Assembly: GCA_018268415.1 (NCBI GenBank)
Contig: JAFDWO010000083.1
Span: forward strand, 1-61,186
DNA length: 61,186 bases
Source: Actinomycetota bacterium
Lineage (GTDB): Bacteria; Actinomycetota; Thermoleophilia; Solirubrobacterales; 70-9
Direction: 5' to 3'
Part shown: piece after piece, positions 47,528 to 55,623 of the stretch
How positions within the stretch are numbered: the stretch's first letter is position 1
How the letters are laid out: each line of letters starts with the position of its first letter
Made by a program: the position numbers and the translations under genes
The notes under the pieces: model-generated
Databases searched by the model: none
What the model was told of the DNA's origin: nothing
The model's input: the letters and a program-made list of their open reading frames with translations, nothing else

Positions 47528-49474
47528 ATGAGTGAGGTAATCGAGCGTCCGCCCGAAGGCGTGGTCGACATGCCGACGGCCCTGCACCTCCTGACCCCGG
47601 CCGCCGCGGAGATCGAGTCCGCGGCGGAGCGCCCCGACGTGGTCGCCGCCTTCTGTCGCATCGCCGCCGCCTTCAATCCCCAGGGTGACGTCGACACCGC
47701 GGCCCGGCTGGTCGCCGGGACCGCCGCTCAGCTGACCGCGAGCGCCCGCTGCTGCGTCTACCTCCGTGACGGCGATTCCGAGCTGTTCCGCGGGCGGGTG
47801 GTCTTCGGTGAATCGGCCGGCGACGACGAGCGCGTGCGCCGCCTCGTGTGCGGTACGACCGCCGACGAGTTCACGCGCGAGATCGCGGCCGGCCGGCGAC
47901 CGGTCGTGATCGCCGACGCCCGCCGTGACCAACGGCCGGTGCGCGCGGCGATGGTCGACTGGGGAGTGCGCTCGGTGCTCGGCGTGCCGATGCTCGACGG
48001 CGAGGACGTCGTCGGCATCATCTTCCTCGACGACCCTGGCCTGCCGCGGGTGTTCTCACCGGCCGAGCAGGAGATCGCGGCGAGCTTCGGCCAGCTCGCG
48101 GGGGTAGCCATGTCCTACGCGTTGCAGGCCCAGGGGCTGCGGCAGGCGAAGCTCGCGGTCGAGCACCAGAACCAATCGCTCAAACGCGCCCGGGCGCTCG
48201 ACGAGCGGCTGACGCAGGCCCTCGTCGACGCCCAGGGCGTCGGCGAAATCGCGGCGACCGTGACCGCGCTCACCGGCCGCGAGTGCGTGATCTACGACGA
48301 TGCCTTGCGGCGGGTCGGGCTCGGCGGCCGTCCCGACTCCCCGGCGGAGACCCTGCGGGCGCTGGACCGCCTCATCGCCGACCTGCCCGAGGTCCGCGAT
48401 GCCCTCGACGGCGCGACCGGCCGGACCGCGATCATCGACGCGATCCCGGCGGAGCGGCTGATGCACCGGGTCCTCGTCTCGCCGGTTCTGAACAGTGCCC
48501 GCGGGGTCGGCTGCGTCGCCCTGGTCGAGACGGGGAGCCCCTTCTCCCTGGCCGACGCGGCCGCGGCCCGGCGCACCGCGATGGCGGTCGGGATCGACAT
48601 CGCCGTGCGGCGACGCGAGAGCGCCGAGCTCGCCCACGCTCGCGAGGTGCTCGTGCGCGACCTGATCTCCGGCACCGGCGATCCAGCCCGCGCCGCGGCG
48701 CGGGCCGATTACGTCGGGCTGCCCCTCGGCCAGAGCACCGTCGTCGCCTTCGTCAAGCGGCGCGTCGGCTGCGGTCCCCCGCTGTCGGCCGATGCCGTCG
48801 GCGAGGCGTGCGTGGCGGGGGGGCTCGGCCACTGGGAGGGGGCGACGACCGCCGAGGCGGGCGGCATCGTGGTGATCCTGCCGATCCAGGAGGCGGACTC
48901 CCGGCAGGCCGCGCTCGCCCCGGTGAGGGGCCGGCTGAACGAGGTCGCGATGCGCCTGAGCGACGACGGAGAGGTCCTGGTCGCGCTGTCCGGCGCCTGC
49001 TCGGACGCGCCGGGATTCCGCCTCGCGTTCGAGGAATCGTGTCAGGTGCTGCGCTGTCTGGAGGAGCTCGGTTCCGGTGGATCGCTGGTGTCCAGCCTCG
49101 CCGCCGACGACCTCGGCCCGGCGCGCCTCTTCCTCAGTGCGGCGGACCGCTCGGTGGCGCGCCGGTTCTGTGCCGACGTCCTCGGTCCGCTCGACGACGT
49201 CGACGATCCCAAAGCCGTGGACCTGCTGCTCACCGCGGACACCTACTACGGCAGCGGGCGCAGCGTGCGGAGGACCGCCGTCCAGCTCGGGGTCCACGGC
49301 AACACGGTTCGCTACCGGCTGGCGCGGATCAAGCAGATGACCGGTCGTGACCTCCTCGGCGACCCGACCGGCGAGGTCGACTTCTTCGTCGCGCTGATGC
49401 TCCTCAGCCTGGAGCGGAAAGTGCCGCGCGACATCGTCGTCCGCCTCGGCGTCGCCGCCGAGCCAGGTGCGTGA
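47528..49474 (+). CDS. PucR/CdaR-type transcriptional regulator with GAF domain
   Basis: 648 aa. Residues about 55-205 are a GAF domain (RCCVYLRDGDSELFRGRVVF, WGVRSVLGVPMLDGEDVVGI, FLDDPGLPRVFSPAEQEIAA). After a linker and a CdaR-like GGDEF-related region, the C-terminus has the PucR helix-turn-helix: TADTYYGSGRSVRRTAVQLG, VHGNTVRYRLARIKQMTGRD. RBS GAGGAGAGG. Centrally placed among the operons that carry the 17-bp box, so the best candidate for binding it. The ligand is unknown. Confidence 0.85.
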   Translation: MSEVIERPPEGVVDMPTALHLLTPAAAEIESAAERPDVVAAFCRIAAAFNPQGDVDTAARLVAGTAAQLTASARCCVYLRDGDSELFRGRVVFGESAGDDERVRRLVCGTTADEFTREIAAGRRPVVIADARRDQRPVRAAMVDWGVRSVLGVPMLDGEDVVGIIFLDDPGLPRVFSPAEQEIAASFGQLAGVAMSYALQAQGLRQAKLAVEHQNQSLKRARALDERLTQALVDAQGVGEIAATVTALTGRECVIYDDALRRVGLGGRPDSPAETLRALDRLIADLPEVRDALDGATGRTAIIDAIPAERLMHRVLVSPVLNSARGVGCVALVETGSPFSLADAAAARRTAMAVGIDIAVRRRESAELAHAREVLVRDLISGTGDPARAAARADYVGLPLGQSTVVAFVKRRVGCGPPLSADAVGEACVAGGLGHWEGATTAEAGGIVVILPIQEADSRQAALAPVRGRLNEVAMRLSDDGEVLVALSGACSDAPGFRLAFEESCQVLRCLEELGSGGSLVSSLAADDLGPARLFLSAADRSVARRFCADVLGPLDDVDDPKAVDLLLTADTYYGSGRSVRRTAVQLGVHGNTVRYRLARIKQMTGRDLLGDPTGEVDFFVALMLLSLERKVPRDIVVRLGVAAEPGA

Positions 49475-49519
49475 GCACCGCGGTGCCGACCGGGTGCAAC
49501 CGGCTCCCTCGCGGGGGCC

Positions 49520-49583
49520 TTGGAAATGCGTACGAACGCCGCCGCGTCGCCTTCTAGGCCGCGCGGATGGTGCTCAATAGGGT
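49520..49583 (+). promoter_or_regulatory. 17-bp box plus promoter (unit 2)
   Basis: Box TTGGAAATGCGTACGAA at 49520-49536; -10 TAGGGT at 49578-49583, start distance 58 bp. From GCGTACGAACGC through TCGCGGCGCTT and ATCGAGG to the following coding start, the sequence resembles unit 1 at 45793-45902. Confidence 0.65.
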
Positions 49584-49631
49584 CGCGGCGCTTCTTGGTC
49601 ATGGTCGGGTAAAGCGAGAATCGAGGTGCAC

Positions 49632-49691
49632 GTGGTGCGTGGCGAAATCAGGGTGGCGTTCATGCTCGGGACCGGGCGAGGACGGTCGTGA
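49632..49691 (+). pseudogene. 19-codon vestige of a mycofactocin-type SDR start
   Basis: GTG 49632 opens VVRGEIRVAFMLGTGRGRS and stops at a TGA overlapping the Fe-ADH GTG. It parallels VRVGRVEDKVALITGAARGQ at 45896, including upstream bases. Best explained as the beginning of a duplicated SDR gene, truncated and now serving as a coupling peptide for the Fe-ADH. Confidence 0.55.
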
Positions 49692-50869
49692 CGGCGGCGG
49701 TCAGGCCGTTCGTGGCGCCGGCGCGGACGCTCGCGGGCGCGGGCGCGAGCGCTGCCGCCGGGGCGGAGCTGCGCGCCGCCGGCGTCCGGCCGGAGGACGG
49801 CGTCGTCCCGTTGGTCGCCGACGCGACGGTGCTGGAGCTCGGTCTGGTCGACGCCGCGGTCGAGTCGCTCGCGGGCGCGGGCTTCACCCTCGACGTGCGA
49901 CCGGGGGTCGAGGCCGAGCCGTCTCCCGACACCATTCGCGCGCTGATCGGTGACGACCCCGGGACCCCGGTCGCCGCGGTCGTCGGGATCGGCGGCGGGA
50001 GCGCGCTCGACGCGGCCAAGCTCGTCTCGCTCGCCCACGCCAACGAGATCGACCTGACCGTCGGCCTGCAGGCCGGCGCCGCGGTCAGGCCCGGGCCGCC
50101 GATCCTCGCCGCCCCGACCACGGCGGGCACCGGAGCGGAGGCGACCGCCGTCGCGATGCTCTGGCACGCGGGCGCCAAGCGGATGTTCGTCCACGGGCAC
50201 CTGGTCCCGCGCGCGGTGGTGCTCGACCCCGACCTGCTGGCCGGCCTGCCCGCCGCGGTCACCGGCTCGAGCGGGCTCGACGCGATCAGCCACGCGGTCG
50301 AGTCGTTGCTCTCGACCTTCCGCACGACGCTGTCGGAAACGGCGGCGAAGGCCGGCCTGAAGCTCCTCGCCGAGTCCGTCCGGGAGGCCTACGCGAGCGG
50401 CGGTGCCGCGGCGCGCCACGACACCCTGCTCGGTGCGTTCGACAGCGGCCTCGCGCTCAACGCCTCGGTGGTGCTCGGGCACTCGCTGGCCTACGTGATC
50501 GCCGGCCGTGCCGCCCTTCCCCACGGGGTCAGCTGTGCGATGGCGCTGCCGTACTGCCTCGCCCACGCGCGACCGGCCCGCGAGGCGGCGATCGAGGAGA
50601 TGGCCGGCATCGTCTGCGCCAGGGACGATGGTGGCGCCTTCGTCGATTGGCTTCTCGACGCGAACGAGTCGATGGGGATCGCCCCCTCGCTCGCGGCGGT
50701 GGGGATCTCCGCCGACGCGATCGAGAGCATGGCGGCCGAGTGCGTCGAGCGCTACCCGCGTCCGAACCACCCGGTCCCGATCTCGGTCGAGAACCTCGCG
50801 CCGCTGCTCGCCGACTTCCACGCGGGTGACGCGCGCGGCGCCTGGGAGCGGGCCGGGAGCCGGGCATGA
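49688..50869 (+). CDS. iron-containing alcohol dehydrogenase
   Basis: 393 aa. NAD motif VVGIGGGSALDAAKL, TTAGTGAEAT, then the metal region: SSGLDAISHAVESLLS, LNASVVLGHSLAYVIAG, ALPHGVSCAMALPYCLAHA and PRPNHPVP, supplying the Asp and His ligands. Likely oxidises or reduces an alcohol/aldehyde; maleylacetate reductase is a relative but its motifs are not convincing. First structural gene of a three-gene operon with 4-bp overlaps. Confidence 0.85.
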   Translation: MTAAVRPFVAPARTLAGAGASAAAGAELRAAGVRPEDGVVPLVADATVLELGLVDAAVESLAGAGFTLDVRPGVEAEPSPDTIRALIGDDPGTPVAAVVGIGGGSALDAAKLVSLAHANEIDLTVGLQAGAAVRPGPPILAAPTTAGTGAEATAVAMLWHAGAKRMFVHGHLVPRAVVLDPDLLAGLPAAVTGSSGLDAISHAVESLLSTFRTTLSETAAKAGLKLLAESVREAYASGGAAARHDTLLGAFDSGLALNASVVLGHSLAYVIAGRAALPHGVSCAMALPYCLAHARPAREAAIEEMAGIVCARDDGGAFVDWLLDANESMGIAPSLAAVGISADAIESMAAECVERYPRPNHPVPISVENLAPLLADFHAGDARGAWERAGSRA

Positions 50870-52317
50870 GCACGACCGCGGAGAGGAGGCTGAACCTGGT
50901 CGGCGGGGAGTGGCGCGATGCGCCAGGCTCGATCGACGTGCTCGATCCCGCCGACGAGCGCCAGGTCGTCGCGACCGTACCGGCGATGGGGGCGGCCGAG
51001 GTCGACGCGGTGTACGCGGCGGCGACGGCGGGCGCGGCGACGTGGCGGGCGACCAGCACGGTCGACCGCGGGCGGGTCCTGCTGCGGACGGCGGGGCTGC
51101 TGCGCGAGCGGGCACCGGAGATCGCGCGCACCCTGACCCGGGAGATGGGCAAGACGCTGGCCGAGGCGAGCGGTGAGGTCGGCAAGGCGGCCGACTTCTT
51201 CGAGTACTACGGCGGCCTGGGCCGCGCCGCCCGCGGCGAGTTGATCGCCCATGAACGCGCCGATGTGAACGCCTACACGGTGCACGAGCCGCTCGGCGTC
51301 GTCCTCGCGATCACCCCTTGGAACGACCCGTTGCTGACCCCGGCGCGCAAGCTCGCGCCGGCGCTGATCGCCGGCAACGCGGTGGTGCTGAAGCCGGCGA
51401 GCTACACGCCGCTGGTGGCGCTGGAGCTGGCCCGTGCACTCGACGACGCGGGATTGCCCGCCGGGGTCGTGAACACCGTGACCGGCAGCGGCGCCGCGAT
51501 CGGTGACGCGCTGATCGAGGGTGCGCCGGCGGCCGTCAGCTTCACCGGCTCCAACGACGTCGGTGCGGACCTGCGCCTGGCGCTCGCCGAGCGCGACGTC
51601 CCCTTGTTGGCCGAGCTCGGCGGCAAGAACGCGGCGGTCGTCCTCGGCGGGGGATCGATCGAGCAGGCCGCGAGCTCGATCGCCGCGGCGGCCTGGGCGC
51701 AGGCGGGTCAGCGCTGCACTGCGACCAGCCGGGTGATCGTCGAGCGCTCCCGGCTCGAGCCGCTGGTCGAGGCGCTCCGCCGCGAGGCCGAGCGGTTGGT
51801 GGTCGGGCCCGGGCTCGACTCCGCGACCACGGTCGGGCCGCTCGTGTCGGGTGCCCAGCGCGATTCGGTGATCGGCTTCGTCGAGAGGGCCGTCGCCGCG
51901 GGCGCGACGATCGCGGCCGGCGGCGGTGCGCCGGAAGGGAAGGCCTACGCGCACGGCTGTTATGTCGCGCCGACCCTGCTCGTCGACGTCGACACCGAGG
52001 CGGAGATCTGGACCGAGGAGGTCTTCGGTCCCGTCGTGGCGGTCGTGGCGGCGGACGACGAGGCGCACGCCCTGGACCTGCTCAACGGCTCCCGCTTCGG
52101 GCTCGCGGCGGCGCTGTACGCCCGTGACGTCGGCGTGATCCAGCGCTTCGTCGCCGGCGCCGAAGTCGGTCAGGTGGCCGTCAACCTGCCGACCTCAGGC
52201 TGGGACGTCCACATGCCCTTCGGCGGGGCGAAGGTGTCGGGATCGGGGCACAAGGAGCAGGGGATCGAGGGCCTCCACTTCTACAGCCGGACCAAGACCG
52301 TGGCGATCGCCCCGTGA
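50866..52317 (+). CDS. aldehyde dehydrogenase
   Basis: 483 aa, full-length NAD(P) ALDH: ITPWNDPLLTPARKLAPAL (cofactor), FTGSNDVGADLRLA, catalytic Glu in AELGGKNAAVVLGGG and catalytic Cys284 in AGQRCTATSR, with EEVFGPVVAVV near the C-terminus. Resembles the semialdehyde dehydrogenase branch. Overlaps both neighbours, so would oxidise the aldehyde made by the Fe-ADH. Confidence 0.9.
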   Translation: MSTTAERRLNLVGGEWRDAPGSIDVLDPADERQVVATVPAMGAAEVDAVYAAATAGAATWRATSTVDRGRVLLRTAGLLRERAPEIARTLTREMGKTLAEASGEVGKAADFFEYYGGLGRAARGELIAHERADVNAYTVHEPLGVVLAITPWNDPLLTPARKLAPALIAGNAVVLKPASYTPLVALELARALDDAGLPAGVVNTVTGSGAAIGDALIEGAPAAVSFTGSNDVGADLRLALAERDVPLLAELGGKNAAVVLGGGSIEQAASSIAAAAWAQAGQRCTATSRVIVERSRLEPLVEALRREAERLVVGPGLDSATTVGPLVSGAQRDSVIGFVERAVAAGATIAAGGGAPEGKAYAHGCYVAPTLLVDVDTEAEIWTEEVFGPVVAVVAADDEAHALDLLNGSRFGLAAALYARDVGVIQRFVAGAEVGQVAVNLPTSGWDVHMPFGGAKVSGSGHKEQGIEGLHFYSRTKTVAIAP

Positions 52318-53495
52318 GGTTGGTCGTCGTCGGGGCGGGGATCCTCGGCTTGGCTGCCGCCCGCCAGGCCCTGCTGGCGCGCCCGGACCTGGACGTTGTG
52401 GTGCTCGACAAGGAGGACGCGGTCGCGCGGCATCAGACCGGACACAACAGCGGCGTGGTCCACGCCGGGATCTACTACGCGCCGGGGTCGCTCAAGGCGC
52501 GCCTCTGCCGCCGCGGACTCGCGCTCCTGCGCGGCTACTGCGCCGAGCGCGGGATCCCTTATGAGGAGTGCGGCAAGGTGGTGGTGGCGACCGACCCCGA
52601 CGAGCTGCCGCGGCTGGACGAGCTCGAGCGCCGCGGGACCGCCAACGGCGTCGCCGGCCTGCGCCGCCTCGACGCGGGGGGGCTGCGCGAGATCGAGCCG
52701 CACGCGCGCGGCATCGCCGCGCTCCACTCGCCCGAGACGGCGATCACCGATTACGTCGCGGTCGCCCGCGCGCTTGCCGCCGACGTGGTCGGCGCGGGCG
52801 GCACGGTGCGGCTCGGTGAGGAGGTCGAGTCGGTCGAGCCCGGCGGCGCCGTGACCCTGCGGGGCGGCGAGCGCGTGGTGGGAGATCGCGTCCTCGTCTG
52901 CGCCGGGCTGCAGTCCGACCGCCTGGCGCGGCGGTCGGGCGGGCAGGCCGCGCCCCGCATCATCCCCTTCCGCGGTGAATACTGGGCGCTCGCGCCGGAG
53001 CGGACGGCGCTGGTCAAGGGCCTGATCTACCCGGTTCCCGATCCGCGCCTGCCCTTCCTCGGCGTCCACCTGACCCGCCGCGTCGACGGCGCGGTCCTGA
53101 TCGGGCCCAACGCGGTGCCGGCGACCAAGCTCGAGGGCTACCGTCGGCGCGACTTCGACGGTGGCGACGTGCGCGACATCCTCGGCTGGCCGGGGACGCG
53201 GCGGATGCTCGGCACGCACTGGCGGGCCGGCGTCGGAGAGCTGGCCCGCGCGGCGAGTCGCCGGGCCTTCGTGCGGGCCGCCCGTCGGTACGTGCCCGAG
53301 CTGGGCACCGCCGACGTCATCCCGGCGCCGGCGGGGGTGCGGGCGCAGGCGGTCGACCCGGACGGTGCCCTGGTCGACGACTTCCGGCTCGTCGGCGCGG
53401 ACGGCGTCACCTGGGTGCGGAACGCTCCGTCTCCGGCGGCCACCGCCTCGCTGGCGATCGCCGAGGAGTTGGTCGCCGAGGTGGGGCTCGCCTGA
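52314..53495 (+). CDS. lhgO: L-2-hydroxyglutarate oxidase-like FAD enzyme
   Basis: 393 aa. FAD-binding VVVGAGILGLAAARQ, HQTGHNSGVVHAGIYYAPGS and KARLCRRGLALLRGYC are distinctive of LhgO; APAGVRAQAVDPDGALVDDF and APSPAATASLAIAE close the FAD site. Known enzymes oxidise L-2-hydroxyglutarate to 2-oxoglutarate. In this operon it may act on another 2-hydroxy acid. GTG 52314 overlaps the ALDH stop. Confidence 0.85.
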   Translation: MRLVVVGAGILGLAAARQALLARPDLDVVVLDKEDAVARHQTGHNSGVVHAGIYYAPGSLKARLCRRGLALLRGYCAERGIPYEECGKVVVATDPDELPRLDELERRGTANGVAGLRRLDAGGLREIEPHARGIAALHSPETAITDYVAVARALAADVVGAGGTVRLGEEVESVEPGGAVTLRGGERVVGDRVLVCAGLQSDRLARRSGGQAAPRIIPFRGEYWALAPERTALVKGLIYPVPDPRLPFLGVHLTRRVDGAVLIGPNAVPATKLEGYRRRDFDGGDVRDILGWPGTRRMLGTHWRAGVGELARAASRRAFVRAARRYVPELGTADVIPAPAGVRAQAVDPDGALVDDFRLVGADGVTWVRNAPSPAATASLAIAEELVAEVGLA

Positions 53496-53546
53496 TGGTC
53501 CGGAACCTCGTGAAGGCTCGCGTCGAGCCACGGAAGGTGGGTGTGT

Positions 53547-54059
53547 ATGTCACTGACTGATCGCATGCGGAGGATGGAGGAAACGGTGATCCGCAGTGTG
53601 CTCGGCCACCTGCCGACGGGGGTCTCGGTGATCACCGCGACCGACGCAGGTGAGCCGGTCGGGATCGTCGCCAACTCCGTCACCTCGGTCTCCCTGGACC
53701 CGCCGCTGATGTTGGTCTGTCCGGCCAAGAGCTCCGGCACCTGGCCGCGACTGCGCTCCGCGGGGCGGTTCTGCATCAACGTGATGGCGGACCACCACGA
53801 GGAGATCTGCCGGCGCTTCGCGGTGAAGGGGGCCGAGGATCGCTTCGCCGGGACCGCCTGGCACGAGCGCCAGGGCATGCCGGCGCTCGACGAGGCGGTC
53901 GCCTGGATCGACTGCTCGATCCGTGATGAGCACGATGCCGGTGATCACACGATCGTGGTCGCCGACATCACCGACATGGAGGCGGCGACGGACGTCGAGC
54001 CGCTCGTCTTCTTCCGCGGCCGTTACGGGATGTTCGCGCCCCCGGCACCACGGAGCTGA
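53547..54059 (+). CDS. flavin reductase (HpaC-like)
   Basis: 170 aa. LGHLPTGVSVITATDAGEPV, GIVANSVTSVSLDPPLMLVC and GRFCINVMADHHEEICRRFA are the FMN-binding signature; EPLVFFRGRYG ends the domain. Supplies reduced flavin to two-component monooxygenases, and the LimB-like oxygenase starts about 100 bp downstream. ATG 53547 follows GGAAGG; a GTG 6 nt upstream is possible. Confidence 0.88.
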   Translation: MSLTDRMRRMEETVIRSVLGHLPTGVSVITATDAGEPVGIVANSVTSVSLDPPLMLVCPAKSSGTWPRLRSAGRFCINVMADHHEEICRRFAVKGAEDRFAGTAWHERQGMPALDEAVAWIDCSIRDEHDAGDHTIVVADITDMEAATDVEPLVFFRGRYGMFAPPAPRS

Positions 54060-54090
54060 CCCTTACTGTACGCGCGGGCGACGGCGCCCG

Positions 54091-54155
54091 CTGTACAAGC
54101 ATCCAATCGGTGTGACGGTCGGCATTTCCGGATGCCCAGGGGCCGACGCTAGCGT
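54091..54155 (+). promoter_or_regulatory. 17-bp box plus leaderless promoter (unit 3)
   Basis: Box-like CTGTACAAGCATCCAAT at 54091-54107; -10 TAGCGT at 54150-54155, start distance 59 bp; ATG after 7 nt. The box is the most diverged of the set (11 of 17 identical to unit 1), but the geometry is the same. Confidence 0.5.
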
Positions 54156-54162
54156 CGCCGGC

Positions 54163-55266
54163 ATGAACTTTGGAATCTTCTTCATGCCGAGTCATCCACC
54201 GGAGCGTGACCTTTACGACGCGATCGAGTGGGACCTCCAATGCATCCGCTGGGCCGACGAGCTCGGGTTCGACGAGGCCTGGATGGGGGAGCACCACACG
54301 CTCGTGTGGGAGCCCGTCGTCGCGCCGGACCTCGTGCTCGCCCAGGCGATCAAGCAGACCGAGCGCATCCGGCTCGGCACCGCCGGCATCCTGATGCCGT
54401 TCATGCACCCGGCCGCCCTCGCGGACCGCGTGGCGCAGCTCGACCACATGGCGAAAGGCCGGCTGAACTTCGGGGCGGTCATCTCCGCGGCGCCGACCGA
54501 CCATGCGCGCGCGGGCATCCTCGGCGGCATGGACCAGTCGCGGCGGATGACGGCCGAGGCGACCGAGCTGGTCCTGAAGGTGTGGACCTCGGAGGAGCCG
54601 TTCAGCTTTCGGGGTGAGTTCTGGTCATGTGACTTCGACCCCGCGGTCTCCTGGTTGCGGCCCTACCAGAAGCCCCACCCGCCGATCGCGATCCCCGGCC
54701 TCGGGCCCGCGTCGGCCTCGATCGTGAACGCCGGCGCGAACGGCTACATGCCACTCAGCTTCAACGTCGCCGAGCGGATCGTCGAGACGCATTGGCCGGC
54801 CTACGAACAGGGCGCGTTGAGCGCCGGGCGTACCCCCGATCGCCGCCAATGGCACGTCTTGAAGGACATCTTCGTTGCCGAAACCGACGAGGAAGCCCGC
54901 CGTTGGTCGGTGGAAAGCCACTTCGCGCGCTTCTACGACGAGTACCACCTGCCGATCCTCGAGAGCATCGGCCTCAAAGGGCACCTGAAGCACGACGACT
55001 CGGTGCCGGACTCGGCGATCGACGTCGATTACCTGGCGGACACCTGCTTCATCATCGGGTCGCCCGACACGGTGGTCGAGAAGATCACCCGGCTGTACGA
55101 GCGGCTCGGCGGCTTCGGCACGCTGATGCTCCTCAGCGCCGACTATGCCGACGCCCCGGAGCGCTGGCACCGGTCGCTGGAGTTGCTCGCCACCGAGGTG
55201 GCGCCGCGCCTCGCGCACCTCGACGGTGTCACGACCCCGAGCGCGACCGCCGTGGGAGGTAACTGA
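54163..55266 (+). CDS. LLM-class flavin-dependent monooxygenase, limonene monooxygenase-like
   Basis: 367 aa, TIM-barrel bacterial-luciferase family. MNFGIFFMPSHPPERDLYDA, GFDEAWMGEHHTLVWEPVVA, ERIRLGTAGILMPFMHPAAL and ADRVAQLDHMAKGRLNFG match LimB-type enzymes that epoxidise limonene with reduced flavin. Preceded by a flavin reductase gene and followed by an ABM protein (1-bp overlap), consistent with a two-component system; F420 use cannot be excluded. Confidence 0.82.
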   Translation: MNFGIFFMPSHPPERDLYDAIEWDLQCIRWADELGFDEAWMGEHHTLVWEPVVAPDLVLAQAIKQTERIRLGTAGILMPFMHPAALADRVAQLDHMAKGRLNFGAVISAAPTDHARAGILGGMDQSRRMTAEATELVLKVWTSEEPFSFRGEFWSCDFDPAVSWLRPYQKPHPPIAIPGLGPASASIVNAGANGYMPLSFNVAERIVETHWPAYEQGALSAGRTPDRRQWHVLKDIFVAETDEEARRWSVESHFARFYDEYHLPILESIGLKGHLKHDDSVPDSAIDVDYLADTCFIIGSPDTVVEKITRLYERLGGFGTLMLLSADYADAPERWHRSLELLATEVAPRLAHLDGVTTPSATAVGGN

Positions 55267-55556
55267 TGGTCACCGTTGCCGCCCTGCTCACCATCACCCC
55301 GGGCAAGGAGGAGGAGTTCGAGCGCGAGTTCGCCAAGTGGGGCCACGCGACGCTCACCGCCGCGGTCGGCAATCACTCCGCCACTCTCTCCCGTTGCATC
55401 GAGGAACCGTCCCCGTACCTGCTCGTCAGTGAGTGGGATTCGGTCGACGCCCACAAAGCCGCGATGGACGACCCCGAGTACATGAAGTGGGTCCTCTTCG
55501 CGCGCGGCTTCTACGCCGAGCCGGTCTGGGTCCGTCACTTCGACGGGCTCGGCTGA
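55266..55556 (+). CDS. antibiotic-biosynthesis-monooxygenase (ABM) domain protein
   Basis: 96 aa. VAALLTITPGKEEEFEREFA, then LLVSEWDSVDAHKAAMDDPE fits the ABM dimeric ferredoxin fold; the Trp in SEWDS and His residues line the usual pocket. Such proteins oxidise quinol-like compounds or act as chaperoning subunits. Co-translated with the monooxygenase. A similar protein is at 58121. Confidence 0.75.
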   Translation: MVTVAALLTITPGKEEEFEREFAKWGHATLTAAVGNHSATLSRCIEEPSPYLLVSEWDSVDAHKAAMDDPEYMKWVLFARGFYAEPVWVRHFDGLG

Positions 55557-55573
55557 GCGACCACTCGTTTTCG

Positions 55574-55590
55574 TTGGGAAACCGTCCCAA
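55574..55590. promoter_or_regulatory. 17-bp palindromic box without matched -10
   Basis: TTGGGAAACCGTCCCAA is the most symmetric member of the box family (6-bp arms). It is 34 bp from the ATG of the binding-protein gene; no -10 occurs 58-60 bp downstream before the start codon, so its role may differ (for example a repressive or looping site). Confidence 0.5.
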
Positions 55591-55623
55591 AAGCGCAATC
55601 GCGATTAGAGAGAGGAAGATCGT

